Origin: Pseudazoarcus sp963975885
Lineage (GTDB): Bacteria > Pseudomonadota > Gammaproteobacteria > Burkholderiales > Rhodocyclaceae
Length of the DNA stretch: 64,000 bases
Assembly: GCA_963975885.1 (NCBI GenBank)
Contig: CAXBIS010000005.1
Location: 131,095-195,094, forward strand
Direction: 5' to 3'
Made by a program: the position numbers and the translations under genes. Shown in pieces: positions 41,340 through 53,496 of this stretch. How positions within the stretch are numbered: position 1 is the first letter of the stretch; every line of letters begins with the position of its first letter. The notes under the pieces were generated by a model, which was not told the origin of the DNA, ran no database searches, and worked only from the letters and a program-made list of their open reading frames with translations.

Positions 41340-41373
41340 CACGACGGTGCCTGCGGGCGCCGTCGTGGTTTTC
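41340..41373 (+). terminator. Terminator after malate synthase
   Basis: CACGACGGTGCC and GGCGCCGTCGTG pair (one mismatch) around a four-base loop, followed by GTTTTC. The T run is short, so efficiency may be moderate. Confidence 0.55.
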
Positions 41374-41439
41374 GCCCATTGCATCGGCGCGCTCACAGGC
41401 GGAAACTGCACGGCACAGGTTCCGCCAGAGGTGTTCGCC

Positions 41440-43479
41440 ATGACCCCTGCTTCGGTACATGACGTGCGCAACATCGCCCTGCTCGGGCACGCCGGTTGCG
41501 GCAAGACCACCCTCGTCGAAGCGCTGCTCGCCGCAGCCGGAGAAATCGGCGCGCCAGGCAGTGTCGAGCGCGGCACCACACAGACCGACTTCGATCCACT
41601 CGAACGCGAGATGGGTCACTCGCTGTCGGCAGCCGTGGTACATCTGGAGCGCGACGGCCACTGGATCAACCTCATCGACACCCCCGGCCTGCCCGATCTT
41701 GCCGGACGCGCGCTCTCCGCGTTGGGCGCGGCCGACACCGGGGCGGTGCTGATTGACGCATCCTCGGGCATCGAGAGCGTCACACGCCGGATGATGGCGG
41801 CATCCGCAGACAAGTGCCGGCTGATCATCGTCAGCAAGATCGACGCCGCCGGCTGGGACGCCGCCGCGTTGATGGATGATATCGCGCGCAGCTTCGGTCG
41901 CGAGTGCCTGCCCATCAACCTGCCCTCGGCCGACGGGGCTCGTGTGGTCGACTGCTTTTTCGCGCCCGACTACGACGCAGCCACCGCATGCTCGAGCGTG
42001 CGCGAGGCGCATGACACCCTCGTCGACCAGGTCGTCGAACTCGACGAGGCGTTGATGGCGGCCTATCTCGAACAGGGCGCGACGCTGGACCCGCAACAAC
42101 TCCACGCCCCCTTCGAGCGCGCCCTGCGCGAAGGTCATCTGGTGCCGGTGTGCTTCGTCTCGGCGCGCAGCGGCGCGGGCGTGCAAGAGTTGCTCGACAT
42201 CGTTGCGCGCCTGATGCCGGATCCGACAGAAGGCAATCCGCCGCGTTTTTCCGATGGTGAGGAGGCCACGGCGCGCCCGGTGGATGTCGTGCCCGACCCC
42301 GATCGCCATGTCGTCGCCCACGTGTTCGCGATCGCCAACGACCCGTTCCGCGGCAAGCTCGCGCTGCTGCGCATCCACCAGGGGCGCATCACGCCCAACA
42401 CCCAACTCTACATCGGCGACGCGCGCAAGAGCTTTCGCGTGGCACACCTGCTGCGTCCGCAGGGGCGCAACCAGGTGGAGACGCCCGTCGGCGTGCCGGG
42501 CGACCTGTGCGCGCTCGCACGCATCGATGACATCCATCTGGGCGACGTGCTGCACGATTCGCACGACGAGGACGCGCTGCATCTGGTCCACCCACCCTAC
42601 CCGCAGCCGGTGTTCGGACTGGCGCTGATTCCGCACAAGCATGGCGACGAGCAGAAACTGTCGGAGGCGCTCGCACGCCTGGTCGACGAAGACCCGTGCG
42701 TCGAGACCGGCTTCGATGCACAGTCCCGCCATCTGGTCGTACGCGGCCTGGGCGAGATGCATCTGCGCATCGTGCAGGCGCAGTTGCGCAGTCGCTGGAG
42801 CCTGCAGTTCGACACCGCCCCGCCGGCCGTGCCCTACCGGGAGACGATCGCCGGCAGTGGCGAGGCGCGCCATCGCCACAAGAAGCAAAGCGGCGGTGCC
42901 GGCCAGTTCGGCGAGGTCGCGTTGCGTGTGGAGGCGCTACCGCGCGGCACCGGCATCGAACTGGACAGCGAGGTCAAGGGCGGCGCCATCCCCACCAACT
43001 TCCTGCCGGCCGTCGAGAAGGGCGTGCGTCAGGCGCTCGACGAAGGCGCGCTGGCCGGCTTTCCGGTGCAGGACGTACGCGTGGTGCTGGTCGACGGCAA
43101 GCATCACCCGGTCGATTCGAACGAAGTGTCCTTCGTCACGGCCGGTCGCGCGGCGACCATTGAAGCACTGCTCACAGCACGCCCCATTCTGCTCGAGCCG
43201 CAGGTCGAGATCGCGCTCGACATCGACGAACAGCACTTCGGCGAGGTCAGCGCGGAATTTTCCGCGCGGCGTGGGCGCATCACGGGCACCGAAGTCACAG
43301 CCAGCGGGCTGACGCGGCTGGTCGCAGCGATGCCGCTGGCCGAACTCGACGGCTTCGAGGCCCGCCTCAAGGCCATCCTCGCCGGCTCGAGCACCTTCAC
43401 GCTCACCGCCGCCGGCTTCGAGCCGGCGCCACCCGAAGTGCAGAAGAAACTCGCCTCCACGCGGGGCAACGGTGGCTGA
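41440..43479 (+). CDS. Elongation factor G-like GTPase (EF-G paralogue)
   Basis: A 679-aa protein with all EF-G domains. The P-loop is GHAGCGKTT (residue 15), DTPGLPDLAG is G3 and SKIDAAGWD is G4. Domain II contains LALLRIHQGRITPN. Domain IV carries KKQSGGAGQFGEVAL and domain V follows. It diverges from canonical EF-G and matches the second EF-G-like class of proteobacteria, whose role in ribosome recycling or stress is not settled. It overlaps the DUF4212 gene by eight bases. Start 41440 gives the normal N-terminus. Confidence 0.9.
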   Translation: MTPASVHDVRNIALLGHAGCGKTTLVEALLAAAGEIGAPGSVERGTTQTDFDPLEREMGHSLSAAVVHLERDGHWINLIDTPGLPDLAGRALSALGAADTGAVLIDASSGIESVTRRMMAASADKCRLIIVSKIDAAGWDAAALMDDIARSFGRECLPINLPSADGARVVDCFFAPDYDAATACSSVREAHDTLVDQVVELDEALMAAYLEQGATLDPQQLHAPFERALREGHLVPVCFVSARSGAGVQELLDIVARLMPDPTEGNPPRFSDGEEATARPVDVVPDPDRHVVAHVFAIANDPFRGKLALLRIHQGRITPNTQLYIGDARKSFRVAHLLRPQGRNQVETPVGVPGDLCALARIDDIHLGDVLHDSHDEDALHLVHPPYPQPVFGLALIPHKHGDEQKLSEALARLVDEDPCVETGFDAQSRHLVVRGLGEMHLRIVQAQLRSRWSLQFDTAPPAVPYRETIAGSGEARHRHKKQSGGAGQFGEVALRVEALPRGTGIELDSEVKGGAIPTNFLPAVEKGVRQALDEGALAGFPVQDVRVVLVDGKHHPVDSNEVSFVTAGRAATIEALLTARPILLEPQVEIALDIDEQHFGEVSAEFSARRGRITGTEVTASGLTRLVAAMPLAELDGFEARLKAILAGSSTFTLTAAGFEPAPPEVQKKLASTRGNGG

Positions 43480-43759
43480 GCCAGACGCCGAGGCAAAGCG
43501 CCAGCGCGCGCTCGCGCGGCACTGGCGTTCCAGTCTGCGACTGACGGCGGCCCTGCTCTCACTGTGGTTCGCCGTCGTCATGGTGGCGGCGATCTACGCG
43601 CGCGCGCTCAGTGACTTCAGCGTACTGGGCATTCCCCTGTCCTTCTACATCTTCGCGCAGGGAGCGCCCCTGCTGTTTCTCGCCATCATCGGCGTGTACG
43701 CCCGGCACATGAACCGCGCCGATCGTCGCTTTGCAAAAAAACACCCCCGGTCTGCGTGA
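43472..43759 (+). CDS. DUF4212 membrane protein, symporter small subunit-like
   Basis: A 95-aa protein with GTG start. Two membrane spans (LRLTAALLSLWFAVVMVAAI, and IPLSFYIFAQGAPLLFLAII) are joined by the conserved FSVLGIPLSFYIFAQGAPL-type loop, with a basic tail (MNRADRRFAKKH). DUF4212 proteins usually precede a sodium:solute symporter that imports acetate-like substrates. Here a terminator follows and no symporter is encoded, so it is orphaned. Confidence 0.8.
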   Translation: MAEPDAEAKRQRALARHWRSSLRLTAALLSLWFAVVMVAAIYARALSDFSVLGIPLSFYIFAQGAPLLFLAIIGVYARHMNRADRRFAKKHPRSA

Positions 43760-43925
43760 AATTGCCCCTGTGCAAGCTTTCTGTAAGTTTCGCCACCGAT
43801 ACTGCCTTCAACGACGCAGCAATGCCGGGCTTTCACGACAAGCCGCAAACGGCGGGGCCGGTAACCCGAATCGCTGCTCACGCACAGACCACTTCCACTG
43901 CGGACTTTTGCCCGCGTGCTTGCAA

Positions 43926-43950
43926 CCCCCGCTTGTCGGGGGTTTTTTTT
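43926..43950 (+). terminator. Terminator after DUF4212 gene
   Basis: CCCCCG and CGGGGG pair around CTTGT and are followed by eight T. The 320 bases from 43760 to 44079 otherwise hold no credible gene. Confidence 0.85.
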
Positions 43951-44079
43951 GTGCTGAAACCGGCGCTTTTTTGCGCTGAATCAAAGCTGCGGCAGATGTG
44001 CGCGTCGAGCTTGTTCCAGGCCACGCCACTCGCGCTATAGTGGCCGGACCACGATGCGAATCAGGCCCGACGACAACTC

Positions 44080-47000
44080 ATGCGGTTGATCCATCCCAGC
44101 CATCGCGCCGAGGCGCGCCCGGCCCTGCTGGTCATCGCCCTGATGATCAGCCTGTTGCTGGCCGCCCTGGCGCTCGACGCGCCGGAAGCCAGTCGTGGGA
44201 TGGCCAACTACCTACCGCTGCACACCATCCTCGAGGTCGCCGCGATCGCGGTGGCGGTGACGGTCTTCGCGGTCGGCTGGAACACCGGACGCTCGCAGGC
44301 CTCTCCCGCACTCGTGTGGGCAGCATGCCTGTTTCTCGGCGTGGCCATCCTCGACCTCAGTCACACGCTGTCCTATGACGGCATGCCAGCGTTCCTCACG
44401 CCGTCCGGGTCCGAGAAGGCCATCAATTTCTGGCTGGCCGCACGCAGCATGGCCGCGCTCGCCCTGCTGGCTCTGGCATTGGGGCCGGTCGAAGGGGAGC
44501 GCTTGCGCGCGCGCTGGCCCGCGCTCGTGCTGGTACTCGGCGCCATCGCGGCGATTCACCTGGTTCTGTTGCTGCGACCCGAGTCCATTTCGCGCACCTT
44601 TATCGCGGGTGAAGGGCTGACACGCTTCAAGATCGGCTTCGAATACACCCTGATCGTGCTCTACCTGGCCACCGCCGCGATGTTCTGGCGCCGCCTGTCG
44701 TCGCCGCGCAGCGATCACGCCAGCGGGCTTTTCGCCGCGGCGACGATCATGGCGATGAGCGAATTCATGTTCACGCTCTATGCCGACGTGAGCGACGTCT
44801 ACAACCTGCTCGGCCACGTATTCAAGATCGTCGCCTATGCCTGTCTTTATCGCGCGCTCTTCGTCGAGAACGTGCAGCGCCCATACAACGAATTGGCCGA
44901 ATCGCGCCGCCAACTGGCGGCCACGATTCACGCCCTGCCCGACCTGCTGCTCGAACTCGACGACGCCGGCCGCTATTTGGCGATTCACGCGAGCGATCCA
45001 CGGCAACTGGTTGGCGACCCCTCGACCCTGATCGGACGCAACATCAGAGAGGTACTGCCGCCGGACGCGGCTTCGACCACCTGTGAGGCCCTCTCGCAAG
45101 CAGCCCGGGACGGACTTGTCCATGGTGTGCGCATCCGCCTGCCTCAAGATGGCTCACAGCGCTACTTCGAGCTTTCGGTGTCACGCCTTGACGCGCAGGC
45201 AAAAACTGACGCGGCAACGCGCTTCCTCGTGCTCTCGCGCGACGTAAGCGAACTGGTCGAGCAGGAACAGGCGCTTGAACACGAGGCCCGCCTGAACAAT
45301 GCGCTGCTATCCCTGTCGGATGCGGGCTCCGACCCGGACGAGGCGCAGCTGCTGAAAATGGGCGCCGAACTGGCTGGCCGGCTGACTCGCAGCACAGGTG
45401 CTGTGCTGTACCTCTTCTCAGACGACGGGGAGACGCTGCACCAGATCGTCCCGCCCGTCCACGAAAACGAAGCTTCACGCGTGCTCGACGCGGAACCCTT
45501 AGCCGCCGCCATCGTGAGCGGCTGCGCGCCACGGGCCGAGAACGAAATCAGGGACGGACGCGCCGGGCTTCGCGATCACGCCCGCTCCACAGCTTCGCTG
45601 CGCCGGCGTCGCGGCCTGCGAGGGCGAGCGGCCGCGCATGTTGGTGGGCGTGATCGACAAGCCAGAGCCCTATCACGAACGCGACCTGCAGACACTGCAG
45701 ATTCTGGCCGACGCGATCTGGCAGAGAGCGCACCGCCTGCGTCAGGAGCGCACCATCCTCAAGCTGTCCTCGGCGGTCACGCGCAGCCCCTATGCGGTGG
45801 TCATCACCGACGGGGCTGGCAACATCGAGTATGTGAATCCGGCGTTCACGACGATGAGCGGATACGCCGCGGAGGAAGTGTTGGGACGCAATCCATCGCT
45901 GCTCGGTTCGGGCAAGACACCGCGCGCAACCTTCGAGGAGATGTGGACCCAGCTGCGGCGCGGTGAATCTTGGCAGGGCGAATTCATCAACCTGCGCAAG
46001 GACGGCTCCGAGTTCACCGAGTCGGCGCTCGTCTATCCCATCGTCGACGCGACCGGCCGCACCCTGCACTACCTCTCCCACAACGAGGACATCACCGCGC
46101 GCAAGGCCATCCTGCGCCGTATCGAAGAACTGTCGGACTTCGACCAGCTCACCGGCCTGCCCAACCGCGGCCTGCTCGAACAGCGCTTCGACGAGGCGCG
46201 TGACCAGCAGACACACGACGCGCGCACGCCGGCACTTACGGTGGCGTGGCTGGACCTGGACAACTTCAAGCGCATCAACGATTCGCTCGGTCATGCCGTC
46301 GGCGACGCCCTGCTGCGCAAAGTGGCCAATCGACTGCGCGCCGGGCTGCGTGACGAGGACACCCTGTCGCGCCAATCCGGCGACGACTTCCTGATCCTGC
46401 TGCCGGGCGTCGGCCAGGAACAGGCGGTACACATCGCCAACGAACTGCTTGTCACCCTGCAACAACCGATCCCGCTGCCGGACAACACCCTGGTGGTGAG
46501 CGGCTCGCTCGGACTGGCGCTCTACCCGACCGACGGGACCAGTCTCGACGAACTGCTGATGAACGCCGAGTCGGCGATGTACCGGGTCAAGCAGGAAGGG
46601 CGCAACAGTTTTCGCTTCTTCGCCCCAGAAATGCAGGAGTTCGGGGCACGCACGCTCGGGCTGACCAGCGCCCTGCATGCCGCGATCGACGCTGGTGAAC
46701 TGTATCTGGCCTACCAGCCGCAACTGTGTCTGCATACCAACCGCATTACCGGCGCTGAGGCCCTGCTGCGCTGGCGCAGTGCGCAATGGGGCGAGGTCTC
46801 GCCGACCGAGTTCATCCCGATCGCCGAGGTCAACGGCCTGATCGTGCGCATCGGGCTGTGGGTGGTGCGTACCGCGGCGCGACAGTTGCGTGCGTGGCGA
46901 CAGGCGGGCCTGGAGGGCATCACCGTGGCGGTCAACCTGTCGGCCACGCAGTTCAACCATCCGCACCTGGTCGACGATCTGCTGGTGGCCATCGCCGAGT

Positions 47001-47437
47001 CCGACATCGATGCGGGTTCGATCGAGATCGAACTGACCGAGGCGGTGGCGGCGAGCAGCCCGCAGGGTGCGATGCGCGTGATGAGCCAGTTGCACGAGGC
47101 CGGCTTCCGCCTGGCCATCGACGATTTCGGCACGGGTTATTCGTCGATGAGCCACCTCAAGCGCTTCGCGGTACACAAGCTCAAGATCGACCAGTCATTC
47201 ATCCGCGACGTGGCCAGCGACCGCGACGACCAGGCCATCGTCACCGCGATCATCCAGATGGCGCGCAGCCTTGGCATGACGACCATCGCCGAAGGCGTGG
47301 AGACGGCCGAGCAACTGGCCTTCCTGCTGGCGCAGCGCTGTGACGCGCTGCAGGGCTACTTCTTCAGCCGTCCGCGCACGCCGGAGGACTTCCTGTTGCT
47401 CACGCGCAACCAGCCGTCTGCGCCCGCACTTGATTGA
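44080..47437 (+). pseudogene. MASE3-PAS-GAF-PAS-GGDEF-EAL c-di-GMP protein with frameshift
   Basis: Two overlapping frames (44080-45966 and 45638-47437) together give one protein. It has a MASE3 membrane sensor of about eight spans (residues 1-260), a PAS domain, a GAF domain, a second PAS (VTRSPYAVVITDGAGNIEYV), GGDEF and EAL. The GGDEF signature is degenerate (SRQSGDDFLILLPG). EAL is kept as GAEALLRWRS, with DDFGTGYSSMSHLK. The reading shifts within the GAF part at about 45570-45630, and two single-base deletions would explain it. It is either a decayed gene or a sequencing error. If intact, it would probably degrade more than make c-di-GMP. Confidence 0.8.
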
Positions 47438-47483
47438 CCGCGCGGCAACGCGCTGAAACGGCCGGGAATTCATCGGCACTCGA

Positions 47484-47492
47484 TGATATAAT
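47484..47492 (+). promoter_or_regulatory. Extended -10 promoter of the aminotransferase
   Basis: TGATATAAT gives a perfect -10 (47487-47492) with a TG extension. No convincing -35 is visible. It lies 37 bases upstream of the TTG start. Confidence 0.6.
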
Positions 47493-47528
47493 CGCAAGCT
47501 TTTCTCCCCCTGTTTTCGAGGTGCCACC

Positions 47529-48758
47529 TTGACCCTCGCCGTCCAGCCCCCGCTCGAGATCGATACCTTCCACCCGCCGCGTCGCATTCTGCTCGGCCCG
47601 GGCCCCTCGGACCTGCACCCGCAGGTCAAGTCGGCCCTCGCCCAGGGCGTGATCGGCTACCTCGACCCGGTCTTCGTGTCGATGATGGAAGAGCTCAAGA
47701 CGCTGATGCGCTATGCCTTCCAGACGAAGAACGCACTCACCTTCCCGATGTCGGGACCGGGTTCGGTGGGCATGGAGGCCTGCTTTGTCAACCTCGTCGA
47801 GCCGGGCGACAAGGTCATCGTGTGCCGCAACGGTGTGTTCGGCGGACGCATGATCGAGAACGTGGAGCGCTGCGGCGCCACCGCCATCGTCGTCGAGGAC
47901 GAGTGGGGCCTGGCGGTCGACCCGCAGAAGCTCGAGGACGCGCTGCGCGCCCATCCGGACGCGCGCCTGGTGGCCTTCGTGCATGCCGAGACCTCGACCG
48001 GCGCGCAGTCGGACGCACAGACGCTGTGCGACATCGCTCGCCGTCACGACTGCTTGACCATCGTCGACACCGTCACCTCGCTCGCCGGCACGCCGGTGCT
48101 GGTCGACGAATGGGGTGCGGACGCCGTGTATTCGGCCACGCAGAAGTGTTTGTCGTGCACGCCGGGCCTGTCGCCGGTGACCTTCTCCGATCGCGCGATC
48201 GAGAAGGTGCGCGCGCGCCAGACGCGCGTTCAGAGCTGGTTCATGGACCTGAAGCTGGTGCTCGACTACTGGAGCGCCTCGCAGCGCACCTATCACCACA
48301 CCGCGCCGGGCAACAGCCTGTATGGTCTGCACGAGGCCCTGCGCCTGCTCGCCGCCGAAGGTCTGGAGCACGCCTGGGCGCGCCACCGCCGCCACCACGA
48401 GGCGCTCAAGGCCGGCCTGGACCAACTCGGCCTGGAGTTCATCGTGCCCGAGGGCTCGCGTCTTCCGCAGATGAACGCGGTCCGCATCCCGGACGGAATG
48501 GACGACAAGGCCATCCGCCGCGCCCTGCTCGACGAGTATGCGGTCGAGATCGGCGCCGGCCTCGGCCCGCTCGCCGGCAAGATCTGGCGCTTCGGCCTGA
48601 TGGGCTACTCGGCGCGCGAGGAGAACGTGCTGGGCGCGCTGTCCGCGATGGAAATGGTGCTCGCCGCCAATGGCATGAAGGTCGACCAGGGCGCGGCCAT
48701 CACCGCTGCGCAGCGCGTACTGGCGACGCACCATCACGTGCCCGCTTCGGCCGTCTGA
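47529..48758 (+). CDS. Serine-glyoxylate / alanine-glyoxylate type aminotransferase
   Basis: This 409-aa class V PLP enzyme has LLGPGPSDLHPQVKSAL at the N-terminus, SGPGSVGMEACFVNLVEPGD in the cofactor domain, and FVHAETSTGAQSD. YSATQKCLSCTPGLSPV holds the PLP Lys. It transfers an amino group to glyoxylate, linking glycine/serine to the C2 pathway served by malate synthase and icd nearby. Translation starts at TTG 47529 after GAGGTG; no ATG fits. A bidirectional terminator separates it from icd. Confidence 0.9.
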   Translation: MTLAVQPPLEIDTFHPPRRILLGPGPSDLHPQVKSALAQGVIGYLDPVFVSMMEELKTLMRYAFQTKNALTFPMSGPGSVGMEACFVNLVEPGDKVIVCRNGVFGGRMIENVERCGATAIVVEDEWGLAVDPQKLEDALRAHPDARLVAFVHAETSTGAQSDAQTLCDIARRHDCLTIVDTVTSLAGTPVLVDEWGADAVYSATQKCLSCTPGLSPVTFSDRAIEKVRARQTRVQSWFMDLKLVLDYWSASQRTYHHTAPGNSLYGLHEALRLLAAEGLEHAWARHRRHHEALKAGLDQLGLEFIVPEGSRLPQMNAVRIPDGMDDKAIRRALLDEYAVEIGAGLGPLAGKIWRFGLMGYSAREENVLGALSAMEMVLAANGMKVDQGAAITAAQRVLATHHHVPASAV

Positions 48759-48804
48759 GCCGCCGGAAGCACATGCGGGTCGGCCTTGACCCGCATGTTC
48801 AGCG

Positions 48805-48837
48805 AAAAAAAGCCACGGCATGCCGTGGCTTTTTTTC
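48805..48837. terminator. Bidirectional terminator between aminotransferase and icd
   Basis: AGCCACGGCA and TGCCGTGGCT form a perfect stem flanked by seven A on one side and seven T on the other, so it can end transcripts from both convergent genes. Confidence 0.9.
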
Positions 48838-48866
48838 GTCCGCCGGCCGGGACCCTCCCGACATTG

Positions 48867-48916
48867 TTGAGGCAGGATGAGCGCCCCTCTTCAGGGCGCC
48901 CGTCCATCCTGCTCAA
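48867..48916. other. Long imperfect hairpin downstream of icd
   Basis: TTGAG pairs with CTCAA, CAGGATG with CATCCTG, and GCGCCC with GGGCGC around a short loop, with small bulges between. It starts ten bases after the icd stop. Without a T tract it may be an mRNA-stabilising 3' structure or a repeat-type element. Confidence 0.5.
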
Positions 48917-48925
48917 GGCATGGAC

Positions 48926-51160
<2,235 letters not shown>

Positions 51161-51672
51161 TGCTTTTTTCTCCCTGATGGTCTGGGTGCGCTGATCGAAC
51201 GATGGCGCGGACAGGCGATGGCCCGTGGGCGCCAGCGCGTCAAAAGAGATGGGAGTGCGAATCCGGCCCGGAGAGCGCGCTCAACCGCGACCATCCCCGC
51301 CCTGTGTGCAGCCGCCTGCAGCCTGCCTGCCGCGCTGCCTTGCGACTCCCAAGCAGCTTTTCGTGACCCGCATTATAACGCCGCCACACGGCCTGCACGC
51401 CAGTAGTAAAACTGAATTTCACAATATGATATCTTATACAAGACATAAGACTTGTCGCTGCGCATGCGCAAGGCCGCACAACAGGGAGTCTGTACACGAT
51501 TGCGCTGGCGGATCACCATGGCAAATGTGAACAGACCCTAGCGCATCGCTCCCTGTACGCGGCGGGTGCGCGTCGCATGATGTTTCGCACGGACATGAAA
51601 AACGGGCCGTGCGACACAATGGTCGCACGGCCCGCCCGGAGGTGATCTTGCCGGGTCTCCCCCGGCGGTCCG
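51161..51672. promoter_or_regulatory. icd upstream region with palindrome shared with malate synthase
   Basis: A 512-base gene-free stretch between icd and soxB. ATCTTATACAAGAC at 51431-51444 matches 12 of 14 bases of the palindrome upstream of malate synthase. A second half-site (ATAAGAC) adjoins it. On the minus strand TTATGT and TATTGT with a 16-base spacer make a weak promoter that overlaps the palindrome. The soxB terminator lies at 51598-51633. Confidence 0.5.
51598..51633 (-). terminator. Terminator after soxB
   Basis: A perfect 12-bp stem, GGGCCGTGCGAC / GTCGCACGGCCC, with a six-base loop is followed on the minus strand by GTTTTT. It lies 40 bases after the soxB stop. Confidence 0.85.
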
Positions 51673-53394
51673 TCAGGCCAGACCCGGATTGCCTTCCATT
51701 CCCTTGAGCCTGGGCATGTTGATGTCCACCTGGCGGATCGTCTTGCGATCGCGCAGGTGGCGCGCAACGACTTCCCAGATCGGCGGACCGGAATCGCGCG
51801 CCGCTTCCTGCACCGGCGCCCAGCCGGCGACCTTGTAGATCTTGTTCGGGTCGATGGGCTTGCCACCCAGCATCATCTCGCTGATGCGCCCGCCCATGTC
51901 GGCCATCGGGTCGCAGGCATACTCGAGGCCGCCCACGCGGACCATGTCTCCACCCTGCTGGTAGTACGGATCAGGGTTGAAGATGTTGTCGCAGACGTCT
52001 TCAAGCACCGTCTTGATCATCTCGCCGCTCATCTCGTTGACCGTGGTCCACGGATAGGTGATGGCGGTCTGATCCATCAGGTGTTCCATCGTGATGGTGT
52101 CGCCCGGCAGCAGCGAGGTGCCCCAGCGGAAACCCGGCGAGAAGGCGATCTCGGCATCGAGTTCGGCGATCATCGCGTCCACAAGCAACTGATCCCAGGA
52201 GCCGTTGAAGTTGCCGCGGCGATACAGCAGGCCCTCGGTGACGGCCAGCGGTTCGGCGAGCTTGTCGAGGAAGGGCGCGCGCACCTTGTCGATCAGTGTC
52301 TGCATCTCGGGATCGGCCGGCAACAGGTTGGAGAACACCGGCAGCAGCTTGTAGCGGAAGTCGCGCACCTTGCCGTCGCGCACGTCGAAATCCATCACGC
52401 CGAGGAACTTGCCGTTGGAACCGGCGTTGGTGACCAGCGTCTTGCCGCCGGCGTTCTCGACTACGGTCGGCGCCGGCACGCCGTCATGGGTGTGGCCGCC
52501 GAAGATGGCATCGATGCCGGTCACTCGGCTGGCCATCTTGAGATCCACGTCCATGCCGTTGTGCGACAGCAACACGACCACCTGCGCACCGTCGGCGCGC
52601 GCTGCATCGACGGTTTCCTGCATCTCGCGGTCGCGGATGCCGAAGGTCCAGTCCGGCGTGAGCCAGCGCGGGTTGGCCACCGGTGTGTAGGGGAAGGCCT
52701 GGCCCACGATGGCGACCTTCACGCCATTGATGTCGCGCATCACGTAGGGCTTGAAGACCGGGTCCTCGAAGTCGGTGGTCTTGACGTTCTGCGCAACGAT
52801 GTCGACGTGACCGACGAAGTCCTTCTCCTCGATCTCCTTGACGCGGTCCGCGCCCAGGGTGCTTTCCCAGTGCAGGGTCATGACGTCGACGCCGAGCAGC
52901 TTGCAGGCGTCGACCATGTCCTGGCCGTCGGTCCACAGCGCGGTGGCCGAACCCTGCCAGGTGTCGCCGCCATCGAGCAGCAGCGCGCCGGGGCGACTGG
53001 CCTTCATGCGCTTGACCAGCGTGGAAAGATGCGCGAAGCCGCCGACCTTGCCGTAGGTGCGGGCCGCTTCGGTGAAGTTCAGATAGGTGAAGGCGTGCGC
53101 CTCGATGCTGCCGGGCTGGTAGCCGAAATGCTTGAGTAGCGCATCGCCCACCAGATGCGGCGGCTGGCCACGCATGCCGGCCACGCCGAGGTTCACGCTC
53201 GGCTCGCGGAAATAGATCGGCACCAGCTGCGCGTGGCAGTCGGTCATGTGCAACAGGCTGACGTTGCCGAAGGGCGGCAGGTCGTAGAGCGTCTCGGCCG
53301 ATTTCGCAGCGCTGGCGAAATCGCTCGAGAGCGTCATTCCGCCAGCCGCGGCGACCGCGAGGATCTGCATGAATTCACGACGGTTCATCGACAT
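51673..53394 (-). CDS. soxB: SoxB, thiosulfohydrolase of the Sox system
   Basis: A 573-aa dinuclear-metal hydrolase of the 5'-nucleotidase superfamily. The Tat signal is NRREFMQILAVAAAGGM. Metal motifs are LLHMTDCHAQL, LLDGGDTWQGSA and IFGGHTHDGVP, and a C-terminal domain carries AITYPWTTVNEMSGEMIK. It releases sulfate from the Cys-bound thiosulfonate on SoxY in the periplasm. Length is normal. It lies downstream of soxX but is separated from it by a strong terminator. AAAAGG precedes the start. Confidence 0.97.
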   Translation of the reverse strand: MSMNRREFMQILAVAAAGGMTLSSDFASAAKSAETLYDLPPFGNVSLLHMTDCHAQLVPIYFREPSVNLGVAGMRGQPPHLVGDALLKHFGYQPGSIEAHAFTYLNFTEAARTYGKVGGFAHLSTLVKRMKASRPGALLLDGGDTWQGSATALWTDGQDMVDACKLLGVDVMTLHWESTLGADRVKEIEEKDFVGHVDIVAQNVKTTDFEDPVFKPYVMRDINGVKVAIVGQAFPYTPVANPRWLTPDWTFGIRDREMQETVDAARADGAQVVVLLSHNGMDVDLKMASRVTGIDAIFGGHTHDGVPAPTVVENAGGKTLVTNAGSNGKFLGVMDFDVRDGKVRDFRYKLLPVFSNLLPADPEMQTLIDKVRAPFLDKLAEPLAVTEGLLYRRGNFNGSWDQLLVDAMIAELDAEIAFSPGFRWGTSLLPGDTITMEHLMDQTAITYPWTTVNEMSGEMIKTVLEDVCDNIFNPDPYYQQGGDMVRVGGLEYACDPMADMGGRISEMMLGGKPIDPNKIYKVAGWAPVQEAARDSGPPIWEVVARHLRDRKTIRQVDINMPRLKGMEGNPGLA

Positions 53395-53454
53395 GACGTA
53401 ACCTTTTTCGTTTTATTTCAGTGTCTTGCGATTGACTGACTGAAACTGATGGGT

Positions 53455-53483
53455 AAAAAAAGCCCGCGGCCAGCGCCGCGGGC
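53455..53483 (-). terminator. Terminator between soxX and soxB
   Basis: GCCCGCGGC and GCCGCGGGC pair around CAGC and are followed on the minus strand by seven T. It begins 14 bases after the soxX stop and 60 bases before the soxB start, so soxB needs read-through or its own promoter. Confidence 0.88.
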
Positions 53484-53496
53484 CGGGTCGAACGCC

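Noticed and set aside
51240..51628. Small frames between icd and soxB
   Set aside because: No ribosome sites, Cys/Arg-rich composition and overlap with promoter and terminator signals argue against genes.
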